45,099 nucleotides of DNA. Origin: Chitinophagaceae bacterium UBA2375 (GTDB lineage Bacteria; Bacteroidota; Bacteroidia; Chitinophagales; Chitinophagaceae). Location: NCBI GenBank assembly GCA_002343985.1, contig DDTB01000007.1:1-45099 (forward strand). The letters are read 5' to 3'. The notes under the pieces are model-generated. The model was not told the DNA's origin and ran no database searches. It saw nothing but the letters and a program-made list of their open reading frames with translations. A program made the position numbers and the translations under genes. Below are positions 16,985 through 25,101 of this stretch, one piece after another (position 1 is the stretch's first letter; every line of letters begins with the position of its first letter).

Positions 16985-19072
16985 ATGCCCGCTAAGATTA
17001 TGAGTCAGAACAACAATAAAAGGAACATGAACCCGGACAACATGCCGCCAATGGGTGAGGACCCTCAAAAGAAGAAAAGTAAATTCAATATATACTGGAT
17101 TTATGCCGTGCTTTTTGTGTCCATCATCGCCTATCACATGATGACAGGAGCGAGCAGTGCGGGTGTGGAAACGGATCAGCAGAAGTTTTATCAGATGGTT
17201 AGCCAGGGCGATGTGGAAAAGATCAAGACCATCCGAAACAAAAAAATTGTGCGCGTTTTCCTGAACCGCGACAGTGTGGTGGCAAAAGCCGGCTTGTACA
17301 AGCAAATGCTGAACGACAAATCGGATGAAAAAAAATACGATATGGTGCTGAAAATTAATCAGCCCCAATTGTATTTCAGCATTATCAAAGATGAAACCTT
17401 TGCCAAGGAGATGGGCGAATTTTATGCGCGCAACCCAATGGTAAGGCAAGTGCCAGATTCGCCAGATGATGAAGGAGAATTGTTCGGGCAAATCATCAGC
17501 ACGTTATTGCCGATCCTGCTCATTGGTTTCCTGTTTATTTTAATGATGCGCAAAGTGGGTGGCCCCGGCGGCGGCGGCGGACCCGGCGGTATCTTCAACA
17601 TAGGTAAATCAAAAGCCACTTTGTTTGAGAAAGGTACGCGTGTCAACATCACGTTCGCGGATGTGGCCGGGCTTGATGAAGCCAAGGTGGAAGTGATGGA
17701 AATTGTTGACTTCTTAAAGAACCCCAAGAAATATACATCACTGGGCGGCAAGATACCTAAGGGCGCATTGCTGGTGGGCCCTCCCGGTACCGGTAAAACC
17801 TTATTGGCAAAAGCCGTGGCCGGAGAAGCGCAAGTGCCATTTTTCAGCCTGAGCGGCAGTGATTTTGTGGAGATGTTTGTGGGTGTGGGCGCGAGCCGTG
17901 TGCGGGATTTGTTTAAACAGGCCCGAGAAAAAGCGCCCTGCATTATATTCATAGATGAGATTGACGCGATTGGCAGGGCACGGGGAAAGAACGTGATGAT
18001 GAGCAACGACGAAAGGGAGAACACCCTGAACCAGTTGCTGGTTGAAATGGACGGCTTTGGTACCGACCTTGGCATCATCATCCTCGCCGCTACCAACAGG
18101 CCTGATGTATTGGACAGCGCCTTGCTCCGCCCGGGCCGTTTCGACCGTCAGATCAGCATCGACCGCCCTGACCTCCAGGGAAGGGAAGCGATTTTTAAAG
18201 TGCACCTCGCGCCTATTAAAGTGTCCCAGAAACTGGATATCCATAAACTCGCGGAGCAAACTCCGGGTTTTGCCGGGGCAGATATTGCCAACGTGTGTAA
18301 TGAAGCGGCCCTGATTGCCGCGCGCAAAAACAAGGAAGCGGTAGATATGAGCGATTTCCAGGACGCGATTGACCGGGTGATCGGAGGGTTGGAGAAGAAG
18401 AATAAAATCATATCGCCTGAAGAAAAGGAAATCATCGCATACCACGAAGCAGGCCACGCGATTTGCGGTTGGTACCTCGAACACGCGTACCCGTTATTAA
18501 AAGTAACCATTGTGCCACGTGGCACCGCGGCCCTGGGCTACGCGCAATACACACCTAAAGAACAATACCTGTACAATACCGACCAGTTGATTGACCAGAT
18601 ATGCATGACATTGGGAGGAAGGGCCAGTGAAGAGATTTTCTTTGGCAAGATCAGCACCGGCGCCAGCAACGACTTGCAGCAAATCACCAAGATCGCGTAC
18701 AGCATGGTGACTGTCTATGGCATGAATGACAAAGTGGGAAATATCAGTTATTACGACCCTGCGCAGGAAAATTATTTCACCAAACCCTACAGCGAGGAAA
18801 CGGGTAAAATGATTGACCATGAAGTACGTAAACTGATTGATGACGCATATACTAAAACGAAACAATTACTGACCGAGAAAAGGGAGCAGGTTGAAAAACT
18901 CGCGAAGGAATTACTGGTCAGGGAAGTATTGTTTAAGAGCGATGTGGAAGCCCTGATAGGAAAAAGGCCATTTGAGGAGAAGAAGCTATTGGATGTAGAA
19001 CCGGAAGATTCGGTTGCCAAAGAGCCGGAGAGCAGCCTTCCACAGGAATTAAAGCATCCGCCATCGATCTAA
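16985..19072 (+). CDS. ftsH: ATP-dependent zinc metalloprotease FtsH
   Basis: A 695-residue membrane-anchored AAA+ protease that degrades misfolded membrane proteins and regulatory targets. Transmembrane helix 1 spans about residues 36-53. A periplasmic domain follows, then helix 2 (about 171-189) and a glycine-rich linker (GGPGGGGGPGG). The AAA domain has Walker A GPPGTGKT (265-272), Walker B CIIFIDE (319-325) and the second region of homology ATNRPDVLDSALLRPGRFDR. The M41 protease domain has HEAGH (487-491), with STGASNDLQQ near 560 likely giving the aspartate ligand. The ATG at 17000 (MSQNN) is as likely a start as the one used. lutC starts 12 bases after the stop, so the genes are likely co-transcribed. 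Confidence 0.97.
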   Translation: MPAKIMSQNNNKRNMNPDNMPPMGEDPQKKKSKFNIYWIYAVLFVSIIAYHMMTGASSAGVETDQQKFYQMVSQGDVEKIKTIRNKKIVRVFLNRDSVVAKAGLYKQMLNDKSDEKKYDMVLKINQPQLYFSIIKDETFAKEMGEFYARNPMVRQVPDSPDDEGELFGQIISTLLPILLIGFLFILMMRKVGGPGGGGGPGGIFNIGKSKATLFEKGTRVNITFADVAGLDEAKVEVMEIVDFLKNPKKYTSLGGKIPKGALLVGPPGTGKTLLAKAVAGEAQVPFFSLSGSDFVEMFVGVGASRVRDLFKQAREKAPCIIFIDEIDAIGRARGKNVMMSNDERENTLNQLLVEMDGFGTDLGIIILAATNRPDVLDSALLRPGRFDRQISIDRPDLQGREAIFKVHLAPIKVSQKLDIHKLAEQTPGFAGADIANVCNEAALIAARKNKEAVDMSDFQDAIDRVIGGLEKKNKIISPEEKEIIAYHEAGHAICGWYLEHAYPLLKVTIVPRGTAALGYAQYTPKEQYLYNTDQLIDQICMTLGGRASEEIFFGKISTGASNDLQQITKIAYSMVTVYGMNDKVGNISYYDPAQENYFTKPYSEETGKMIDHEVRKLIDDAYTKTKQLLTEKREQVEKLAKELLVREVLFKSDVEALIGKRPFEEKKLLDVEPEDSVAKEPESSLPQELKHPPSI

Positions 19073-19084
19073 GCACCGGAAATT

Positions 19085-19708
19085 ATGGGAACAAGTCCGG
19101 CAAAAGAAAATATTTTGAAACGCATCAGGCAGGCACTGGCAACCCCGGTGCCTATCCCTTTTCCGCAGAGCGAGGGGAACCAACCCGTGTTTCGCACTGA
19201 GCAGGATGACCCCGCCCTGGTTTTCGCGAGGGAATTTTCCGCATTGCAGGGACGCTTCGCGTATTGCACGGATCAAAGGGATATGTCGGCCCAGGTGATG
19301 GCCTTATTGCAACAACAGGCCTGGCAAAAAGTGTACATCCGCGATGCGGAGCTGGCGGCCATGTTTCCGGGAATTGAGCCTTACGCCGACCTGGCATCCT
19401 GCGATGTGTCGATCACTGATTGCGAATGCCTCGTGGCCCGAACGGGAAGCATACTCATGAGTGCCGGCCAATTCAGCGGAAGGACGAGCAGCGTGTATGC
19501 ACCGGTGCATATCTGCATCGCGTACAGCCATCAGATTGTACCGGATATCCGTGATGGTTTACAATCAATCCGCGAGAAATATGGGCAGCAAATGCCATCA
19601 TTGATCACCTTGGCCACCGGCCCGAGCCGAACCGCCGATATAGAAAAAACCCTGGTCACGGGCGTACACGGTCCCGGTGAAGTGTATTGCTTCCTGGTGG
19701 AAGCATAA
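19085..19708 (+). CDS. lutC: LutC/YkgG-family LUD-domain protein
   Basis: A 207-residue cytosolic protein of the lactate utilisation family. The LUD core includes DCECLVARTGSILMSAGQ (near residues 117-134) and the signature TGPSRTADIEKTLVTGVHGP near the C-terminus. In Bacillus LutC acts with LutA and LutB. Here it sits 12 bases after ftsH, while lutB is at 2.7 kb and lutA is not seen, so the set is split. A general link between FtsH and LutC is not established; the neighbourhood may simply be conserved. The gamma-glutamylcyclotransferase-like gene follows after 19 bases. Confidence 0.85.
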   Translation: MGTSPAKENILKRIRQALATPVPIPFPQSEGNQPVFRTEQDDPALVFAREFSALQGRFAYCTDQRDMSAQVMALLQQQAWQKVYIRDAELAAMFPGIEPYADLASCDVSITDCECLVARTGSILMSAGQFSGRTSSVYAPVHICIAYSHQIVPDIRDGLQSIREKYGQQMPSLITLATGPSRTADIEKTLVTGVHGPGEVYCFLVEA

Positions 19709-19727
19709 CCATGTAAATGGAAATGAT

Positions 19728-20156
19728 ATGAGCAACCCTCAACAACAATTATTTGTATACGGTTCGCTGCGCAGCGGCTTCAGGAACCCGGCGTACCATT
19801 ACCTGACACAGCATTTCAGGCTGATTGGAGAAGCTGTCGTAAAGGGAAAGTTTTTTGATAAGGGCGAATATCCGGTAGCCGTTCCCGTTAGTGAAGAAAA
19901 TTTTATTTACGGCGAGTTGTATGAATTGAAGAACCCGGATGAATTTGGTTGGGTGTTCGGGCAGTTGGATGATTATGAAGGGCTCAACACCGAAGAAGGG
20001 GAAACGCCCTGGTACCGCCGCGACCTGGTTTCGGTGTACCGCGATGGAAAACCGTCGAACGCATGGATATATTGGTACAACCGCTCCACCGAAGGGCTTC
20101 CCGAAATCCCTGTTGGCGATGTACTGGCTTACCTGCAAATGAAGTATAAACCCTGA
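19728..20156 (+). CDS. Gamma-glutamylcyclotransferase-family (AIG2-like) protein
   Basis: A 142-residue cytosolic protein with the small GGCT/AIG2 beta-barrel. LFVYGSLRSG near the N-terminus is the substrate-binding glycine-rich motif (YGSLR). LDDYEGLN near residue 85 contains the glutamate expected for catalysis. Family members release 5-oxoproline from gamma-glutamyl amino acids or amines, or act on related peptides; which reaction applies here is not readable. The ATG at 19728 was chosen because the 17 codons upstream overlap lutC and have no family character. It lies 9 bases before lpxH. Confidence 0.85.
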   Translation: MSNPQQQLFVYGSLRSGFRNPAYHYLTQHFRLIGEAVVKGKFFDKGEYPVAVPVSEENFIYGELYELKNPDEFGWVFGQLDDYEGLNTEEGETPWYRRDLVSVYRDGKPSNAWIYWYNRSTEGLPEIPVGDVLAYLQMKYKP

Positions 20157-20165
20157 CGCACCTAC

Positions 20166-20927
20166 ATGGCCGATACGCCGAAAATATATTTCCTTTCCGA
20201 TTTTCACCTGGGCGCGCCAGACCATGCCAGCAGCCTGGTACGCGAAAAAAAAATTGTGCGCTTCCTGGATGACATCAGGAAAGACGCGACGGAAATTTTT
20301 ATTCTGGGCGACTTATTTGATTTCTGGTACGAATACAGGAAAGTGGTACCCAAAGGATATGTCAGGATATTGGGCAAGCTCGCTGAAATAACCGATGCAG
20401 GCATCCCCGTTCATTTTTTTGTGGGTAACCACGATATGTGGATGACAGATTATTTCCGCACCGAGCTGAATATCCCCGTTTATTTTGAACCAACAGTTTT
20501 CGAACGTGGCGGTAAGCGGTTCCTGATCGGTCATGGAGATGGGCTTGGGCCCGGAGACCACGGGTATAAGTTTATCAAAAAAGTTTTCCGCAATAAAACC
20601 TGCCAATGGCTGTTTGGCGTATTACCGCCGTTTGTTGGCATTGGAATGGCAAATTATTTCAGCAGGAAAAGCAGGGTGCAAACGGGCGCTTCGGATGAAG
20701 TATTCCTTGGTGAAGACAAGGAATGGCTGATACAGTATTGTAAGGAAGTTTTGCAAAAAGAACATTTCGATTATTTCATTTTCGGGCACAGGCACCTGCC
20801 TATTGATTTCAGGCTTTCACCGGAAAGCAGGTATGTGAATTTGGGTGACTGGATCAGGTACGACAGTTACGCGGTATTTGATTCCGGCGGTCTCCAACTT
20901 AAGTACCATCAAAAAAGCCAATCCTGA
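20166..20927 (+). CDS. lpxH: UDP-2,3-diacylglucosamine diphosphatase
   Basis: A 253-residue calcineurin-type metallophosphoesterase that cleaves UDP-2,3-diacylglucosamine to lipid X on the inner face of the membrane, a step of lipid A synthesis. Metal motifs run in order: FLSDFHLGAP, LGDLFDFWYEY, FFVGNHDMW, LIGHGDGLGPGD and FGHRHLPID. Length and motif spacing match the LpxH form rather than LpxI or LpxG. Its stop overlaps the start of the next gene by one base (TGATG), which suggests translational coupling. Presence of this gene supports a Gram-negative outer membrane. Confidence 0.93.
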   Translation: MADTPKIYFLSDFHLGAPDHASSLVREKKIVRFLDDIRKDATEIFILGDLFDFWYEYRKVVPKGYVRILGKLAEITDAGIPVHFFVGNHDMWMTDYFRTELNIPVYFEPTVFERGGKRFLIGHGDGLGPGDHGYKFIKKVFRNKTCQWLFGVLPPFVGIGMANYFSRKSRVQTGASDEVFLGEDKEWLIQYCKEVLQKEHFDYFIFGHRHLPIDFRLSPESRYVNLGDWIRYDSYAVFDSGGLQLKYHQKSQS

Positions 20928-21745
20928 TGCGGCTCATACTTCGTATACTCATCTCCGTTATGTTGCCGGCTTTTGCCGCTGCACAGGATCCGGATTCTCT
21001 GAAAGGTTTCCGTTTTGTACACAGCATACCCGGCCAGTACCTCTCCATGAATGTAGACGCATTGGGCAATTTGTACCTGATCAATACCGGTAACCGCCTC
21101 ATGAAACGGTACCCAAATGGTGATTCCGCGGCGGTATTCAATGAAGTCAGGAAATATGGTAACCCCACGTATATTGATGTCAGCAACCCGCTGAAGCCGA
21201 TCGTTTTTTATCAGCGTTTTTCCAGCATCCTGATACTCGACCGTTTTCTCAGCCTGCGCAGCACACTCGACCTGCGCAAAAACCAGATATTCCGCGTACA
21301 GGCCGTGGCCAATTCGTATGATAACCAGTTATGGGTTTTTGATGAGCAGGAATTCAAGCTGAAGAAAATCAGTGACGACGGCCGCCTTTTGCAGGAAAGC
21401 GCCGACCTGCGCCAGGTGCTCGACACCGTGCCTTCGCCGGTTATGATCATGGACAGCGATAACCTGGTATATGTTTATGACCCTTCCAGGGGTTTTTACA
21501 TTTTTGATTATTATGGCGGATGGAAGAACAGGTTGCCTTTTACCGGCTGGACCGACGTGGCTGTGTCAGGCAAAAAGATTTACGGTTTCCGCGACAATAA
21601 ATTGTTCAGCTATGAAATATCTTCCCTGCAATTACAGGAATATCCCTTACCCGATTCAATAAAGGGTTACCGCGCGATACGTGCCATCAATGGCTTTTTG
21701 TACTTGTTGACAGAAGATGCCGTTCAGGTCTATGAAATCCGGTAA
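20927..21745 (+). CDS. Exported beta-propeller-like protein of unknown function
   Basis: A 272-residue protein. The N-terminus is a signal peptide (about residues 1-20, ending FAAAQ). The rest contains repeated segments that look like propeller blades: ALGNLYLINTGNRLMKRY, DNQLWVFDEQEFKLKKI, SDNLVYVYDPSRGFYIFD, GKKIYGFRDNKLFSYEI and INGFLYLLTEDAVQVYEI. This suggests a six- or seven-bladed fold of the NHL/PQQ-like kind, exposed to the periplasm. No catalytic motif is seen and no family name comes to mind. The start codon overlaps the lpxH stop, and mscS follows after 23 bases, so its setting is envelope-related. Confidence 0.78.
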   Translation: MRLILRILISVMLPAFAAAQDPDSLKGFRFVHSIPGQYLSMNVDALGNLYLINTGNRLMKRYPNGDSAAVFNEVRKYGNPTYIDVSNPLKPIVFYQRFSSILILDRFLSLRSTLDLRKNQIFRVQAVANSYDNQLWVFDEQEFKLKKISDDGRLLQESADLRQVLDTVPSPVMIMDSDNLVYVYDPSRGFYIFDYYGGWKNRLPFTGWTDVAVSGKKIYGFRDNKLFSYEISSLQLQEYPLPDSIKGYRAIRAINGFLYLLTEDAVQVYEIR

Positions 21746-21757
21746 AATCAATTGATG

Positions 21758-21765
21758 TATTTTTG
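21758..21765 (+). promoter_or_regulatory. TAnnTTTG word abutting the mscS start
   Basis: TATTTTTG ends only three bases before the ATG at 21769. If it works as a -7 element, transcription would begin at or near the start codon, giving a leaderless message. No clear -33 box is visible. Confidence 0.4.
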
Positions 21766-21768
21766 CGT

Positions 21769-22845
21769 ATGGATTTTCTCGACCGTGTTTACTTAGATAA
21801 TGATGTCAGGTCTTATTTGATTGTGCTCGGCACGATCCTGGTTGTGTTTGCCCTGCGGAGGCTTTTGTCGAGGCATGCAGCCGGCCTGATCCATTTTATC
21901 ATGCGGCGTTACTGGAAAAACCTGCCCCGCGAAGAATTCATCAACCTCATCATTCGTCCGCTGGGTTGGTTCATCAGTTTTTCTGTAGCAGTAGTGGCCC
22001 TCGATAAACTCACATTTCCCTCGGCATGGGATATAAAGATTTTTGGCCGTCCGCTCGACCTCATCATCAGTAAATCCGGAGTATGCCTCCTGATATTCGC
22101 GTTTACCTGGCTGATCATCGGGCTTGTTAATTTCCTTGCATTTATCCTCGAACGGAAAGCTTTGCAGACTGCCGAGAAAAGCGATGAACAACTGGTTTCA
22201 TTTATCCGGGATTTCCTGAAAGTGATCATCATCATCGGCGGTATCCTTATGACGCTGAAAGCGGGCTTCAACCAGGATATCGGAACTGTTTTAACCGGCT
22301 TAAGCATTGTGGGCGCGGCACTGGCCTTGGCCGCTAAGGAAAGCCTGGAAAACCTGATCGCTTCATTCATCATCTTTTTCAATAAACCTTTTTTCACGGG
22401 CGATTTGCTGAAGGTCAACCAGGTGATGGGCACAGTGGAGAATATCGGTTTGCGCAGCACCAGGATCCGCACGGCAGATAAAACATTGATAACGGTTCCC
22501 AACAAGCAGATGGTGGACAGTGTGGTTGATAACTGGAGCATGCGCACACATCGCAGGGCAGAAATAAAACTGCAGCTTGCCGCAGATACATCCATTCAAC
22601 AATTGCAGGACTTACTGGAACGTGTACGCGAAAAATTGTCGTCTGAAGAATTCCGGTTTACATCACAACAGGCAATTTTTTCTGAAATCAGTCAGAATGG
22701 TTACCAGTTGTTTATTGAATTCATGACGGAGAGCATACCGCTGAGTGAGTTCAATGCCATGAAAGAAGAGATAAACTTCTTCCTGGTGAAACTTATGCAT
22801 GAAATGAATATCAGGATCAGCGAACAATTACAGTCAAAGTCATGA
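21769..22845 (+). CDS. MscS-family mechanosensitive ion channel
   Basis: A 358-residue inner-membrane channel that would open under membrane tension and release solutes after osmotic downshock. About four or five helices occupy residues 1-185. The pore-lining helix region is TVLTGLSIVGAALALAAKESLENLIASFIIFF, and the cytosolic MscS beta domain has KPFFTGDLLKVNQVMGTVENIGLRSTRIRT followed by VPNKQMV. The C-terminal domain is alpha/beta. An upstream TTG two codons earlier lies inside the promoter-like word, so I take the ATG. The stop is one base from the stop of the convergent thioredoxin-fold gene. Confidence 0.92.
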   Translation: MDFLDRVYLDNDVRSYLIVLGTILVVFALRRLLSRHAAGLIHFIMRRYWKNLPREEFINLIIRPLGWFISFSVAVVALDKLTFPSAWDIKIFGRPLDLIISKSGVCLLIFAFTWLIIGLVNFLAFILERKALQTAEKSDEQLVSFIRDFLKVIIIIGGILMTLKAGFNQDIGTVLTGLSIVGAALALAAKESLENLIASFIIFFNKPFFTGDLLKVNQVMGTVENIGLRSTRIRTADKTLITVPNKQMVDSVVDNWSMRTHRRAEIKLQLAADTSIQQLQDLLERVREKLSSEEFRFTSQQAIFSEISQNGYQLFIEFMTESIPLSEFNAMKEEINFFLVKLMHEMNIRISEQLQSKS

Positions 22846-22846
22846 A

Positions 22847-23371
22847 TTAATGGGCAGACTGGATGATTTCAGCGAGTTCCTTGTCCCACTTGCCTGTTTT
22901 TCCATATTCCACCACACGGCCTAATTCTTTGCCATCTTTCATCACAATGATGGTGGGTACGTTCGTGATGCCTAAAGCACGGGTAATATTTCCGGGCGCT
23001 TCTTTAACCCGGTTTACGCCGAAGAAACTGATGCGGTTATCCGGAAAGCCGCTGATTTCCTGCAGGTGAAAGAATTTAGGGAGGATGAACCTTGTATCGT
23101 CGCACCAGGTTCCGCCAAAAACAATGAAACTGATCTTGTCTTTCGCGCTTTCCATGGCCTGCACTATTGATGGGTCGGGATTGTACCCTTTTTTGTTTGA
23201 TTCAAACCAGCTATACCCCGGAAGGTTTTGCAGGCTGTACTTTGTGATAATGCCCGTGAGCATGTTTTGCTCAGGGTGGTTGGGGTCGGGGGTGCACACG
23301 TAAGGTAATTGCGCGAAGGCAGGCATAGATAAAGCAAGGGCCAGGCTGAAGGCCGGAATTATTTTTTTCAT
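22847..23371 (-). CDS. Exported thioredoxin-fold protein with a single active-site cysteine
   Basis: A 174-residue protein with a signal peptide (residues 1-20, SMPAFA before QLP), so probably periplasmic. The fold is thioredoxin-like: FIVFGGTWCDDTRFILPKF carries the active-site region, and NVPTIIVMKDGKELGRVVEYG contains the cis-proline. The usual CXXC is replaced by CDDT, leaving only the first cysteine (C90). Another cysteine is at C26. It may therefore be a monothiol reductase, a peroxidase-type or a non-redox thioredoxin fold. It is the last of three closely spaced minus-strand genes (M23 peptidase, MerR regulator, this one; gaps of nine bases). Confidence 0.82.
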   Translation of the reverse strand: MKKIIPAFSLALALSMPAFAQLPYVCTPDPNHPEQNMLTGIITKYSLQNLPGYSWFESNKKGYNPDPSIVQAMESAKDKISFIVFGGTWCDDTRFILPKFFHLQEISGFPDNRISFFGVNRVKEAPGNITRALGITNVPTIIVMKDGKELGRVVEYGKTGKWDKELAEIIQSAH

Positions 23372-23379
23372 CTTTCGGA

Positions 23380-23940
23380 TTATGCGTTGGCTTTTAATTC
23401 TAACAGGAAGCCGCGTAAAGATTTCAATGAGTCAATCAGTTCAAATTTGCGCTCGGCGTTGCGGCTGTTCTTCATGAAATCGCGGGCGCCTTCTATAGTG
23501 TATTTGCGCTCGCGGAGCAGGTGGTAAATGAGTTTGAGGTTACGGATATCTTCCGGCCTGAAAAACCGGTCGCCTTTACCATTCTTTTTGGGTTTGAGTA
23601 TACTGAACTCTGATTCCCAAAACCTGAGCAGGGAAGCATTCACTTTAAACATGGTGGATACTTCACCTATGCTGTAATACATTTTTTGTGCGATGGTTTC
23701 ATCATCGGGGATTTCTGAAAGCACAGCAGCTGCATTCATATCGCTGATCCGGATGCGGCCGCGGGTTGATTTTCGTTCAGAACCCTCTTGGGCCTGCCGG
23801 AACTCCACGTCGATGGGTTCGCCGGCTTGCACAGCTTCCAAAACTGGTTGGGGCTCTGCCAGCACCGAAGGCTTTTCGGATTCGGCTGGCTTTTCTTCCG
23901 GTTCGAAATCGAAATTAAATGAAGCTTGTTTGAGTGGCAT
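23380..23940 (-). CDS. MerR-family transcriptional regulator
   Basis: A 186-residue DNA-binding protein. The MerR winged helix-turn-helix occupies about residues 86-160: YYSIGEVSTMFKVNASLLRFWESEF, then KPKKNGKGDRFFRPEDI and the helix RNLKLIYHLLRERKYTIEGARDFM. Before it lie about 85 residues rich in E, P, A and Q that look disordered. After it is a short helix, with no obvious effector domain and no cysteine for metal sensing, so its signal is unknown. Nine-base gaps to the M23 gene before and the thioredoxin-fold gene after suggest one operon. From memory, M23-MerR pairs recur in Bacteroidota. Confidence 0.87.
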   Translation of the reverse strand: MPLKQASFNFDFEPEEKPAESEKPSVLAEPQPVLEAVQAGEPIDVEFRQAQEGSERKSTRGRIRISDMNAAAVLSEIPDDETIAQKMYYSIGEVSTMFKVNASLLRFWESEFSILKPKKNGKGDRFFRPEDIRNLKLIYHLLRERKYTIEGARDFMKNSRNAERKFELIDSLKSLRGFLLELKANA

Positions 23941-23949
23941 AGGCTAAAG

Positions 23950-24924
23950 TTAATCAAAACTTTTGGCACTTCCCGTCGCCGCCAGTTTCAACAGGATGTC
24001 GTACTGCTCGGCATTCAGGTCGTTATAAAAAAAGTACACAGGGTTCACTTCGTTTCCGTTGATGATCACTTCGTAATGGCAATGCGGCCCGGTACTTTTG
24101 CCGGTGCTGCCCACCCAGCCAATCACTTCGCCCCTTTTCACTTTCTGGCCCTGCCTCGCTTTGATCTTTACCATATGGCCATATAATGTCTGGTACCCGT
24201 AACCGTGATTGATCACCACATGGTTGCCATAGCCGCCATCGGAAAAGCCGGCTGTTTTCACCACGCCGTTGCCGGTGGCATAAATAGGCGTGCCCTGGGG
24301 CGCTGTGAAATCAAGCCCGTTGTGCATTTTAGGCGTACCATACACAGGGTCGATCCGCATGCCGAATCCGCTGGCAATCCGGTTAAGTTGTTTATTGCTC
24401 ACCGGTTGGATTGCCGGGATACTAGCCAGTTTTTCATCCTGGTTTTTGATCAGTTTAGATATGGCATCGTAACTGCTGAACTGGTAAGCGATCCTTGAAC
24501 TGATATTGTTCAATTGTTGCGCGATCTCCTTTTCCAGCACATAATCATCCATCCCTTTTAACTTGTCAATCTCCCTTTTTTGCTCAATCAGTTTGATCCG
24601 GGCGCTGTCGGGCACAGGGTTGGCCTCAAAAATAGACCTGTACACTTCATTGTCCCTTTTTTCGAGCGCCGCCATCTGTTCTTCCAGTTCCTTTACCTTT
24701 TTACTCAGGGTACCATAGTTTTCCTTCATCAGCTCCAGCCTTTTATTGGCTTCAAGCTCACGGGGCTGGGGGAAGAACCGGTTATAGAGGTAGATGACGA
24801 TGGCAGAACTCACAATCAGGGCCGACAGAAAACCTAATATCCGCAAAAGCCTGACCCGGAGCGGGGTCTCCAGCTTTTCGTACCGGAGGGTATGCGTATT
24901 ATAGTAGTACTTTATTTTTTTCAT
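23950..24924 (-). CDS. Membrane-anchored M23 metallopeptidase with coiled coil
   Basis: A 324-residue cell-wall enzyme. It has a basic cytosolic N-terminus, one membrane helix (about residues 28-47) and a coiled-coil stretch (about 55-125, EANKRLELMKENYG and KKVKELEEQMAALEKR). A C-terminal LytM domain follows (about 185-300). Zinc and catalytic residues are present: H201 and D205 in HNGLDF, H250 in LYGHM, and H281 and H283 in GPHCHYE. All expected ligands are intact, so it looks active, unlike EnvC/NlpD-type regulators that have lost them. It begins the minus-strand trio with the MerR and thioredoxin-fold genes. Confidence 0.9.
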   Translation of the reverse strand: MKKIKYYYNTHTLRYEKLETPLRVRLLRILGFLSALIVSSAIVIYLYNRFFPQPRELEANKRLELMKENYGTLSKKVKELEEQMAALEKRDNEVYRSIFEANPVPDSARIKLIEQKREIDKLKGMDDYVLEKEIAQQLNNISSRIAYQFSSYDAISKLIKNQDEKLASIPAIQPVSNKQLNRIASGFGMRIDPVYGTPKMHNGLDFTAPQGTPIYATGNGVVKTAGFSDGGYGNHVVINHGYGYQTLYGHMVKIKARQGQKVKRGEVIGWVGSTGKSTGPHCHYEVIINGNEVNPVYFFYNDLNAEQYDILLKLAATGSAKSFD

Positions 24925-25022
24925 GCCTGGGAACGCCGGTTAGTCGAACCAAACCAGCTAAAATCCTGGTTTTACAGATATCAAATCGATGGGCATATGC
25001 ATAAAAGGCGAGGTCTATTTAT

Positions 25023-25030
25023 TACCTTTG
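25023..25030 (+). promoter_or_regulatory. TAnnTTTG -7 element for alaS
   Basis: TACCTTTG on the plus strand ends 71 bases before the alaS ATG. It lies 21 bases from a minus-strand match, so the two promoters would fire toward each other. Confidence 0.45.
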
Positions 25031-25051
25031 CCGCAATTGGCGCCATCCTTA

Positions 25052-25059
25052 CAAAGATA
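25052..25059 (-). promoter_or_regulatory. TAnnTTTG -7 element for the M23-MerR-thioredoxin trio
   Basis: The minus strand reads TATCTTTG at 25059-25052, about 127 bases before the M23 peptidase start. A TTG at 25084-25082 (22 bases upstream) could be the -33 box. Confidence 0.42.
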
Positions 25060-25101
25060 GAGCGTTCAAACTGATAAAAACCAATCAAAACTTTCCGCAA
25101 T

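Noticed and set aside
24889..25101. Possible short gene in the gap between the M23 trio and alaS
   Set aside because: A 60-codon frame exists, but the gap carries two promoter words and the frame has no coding character.
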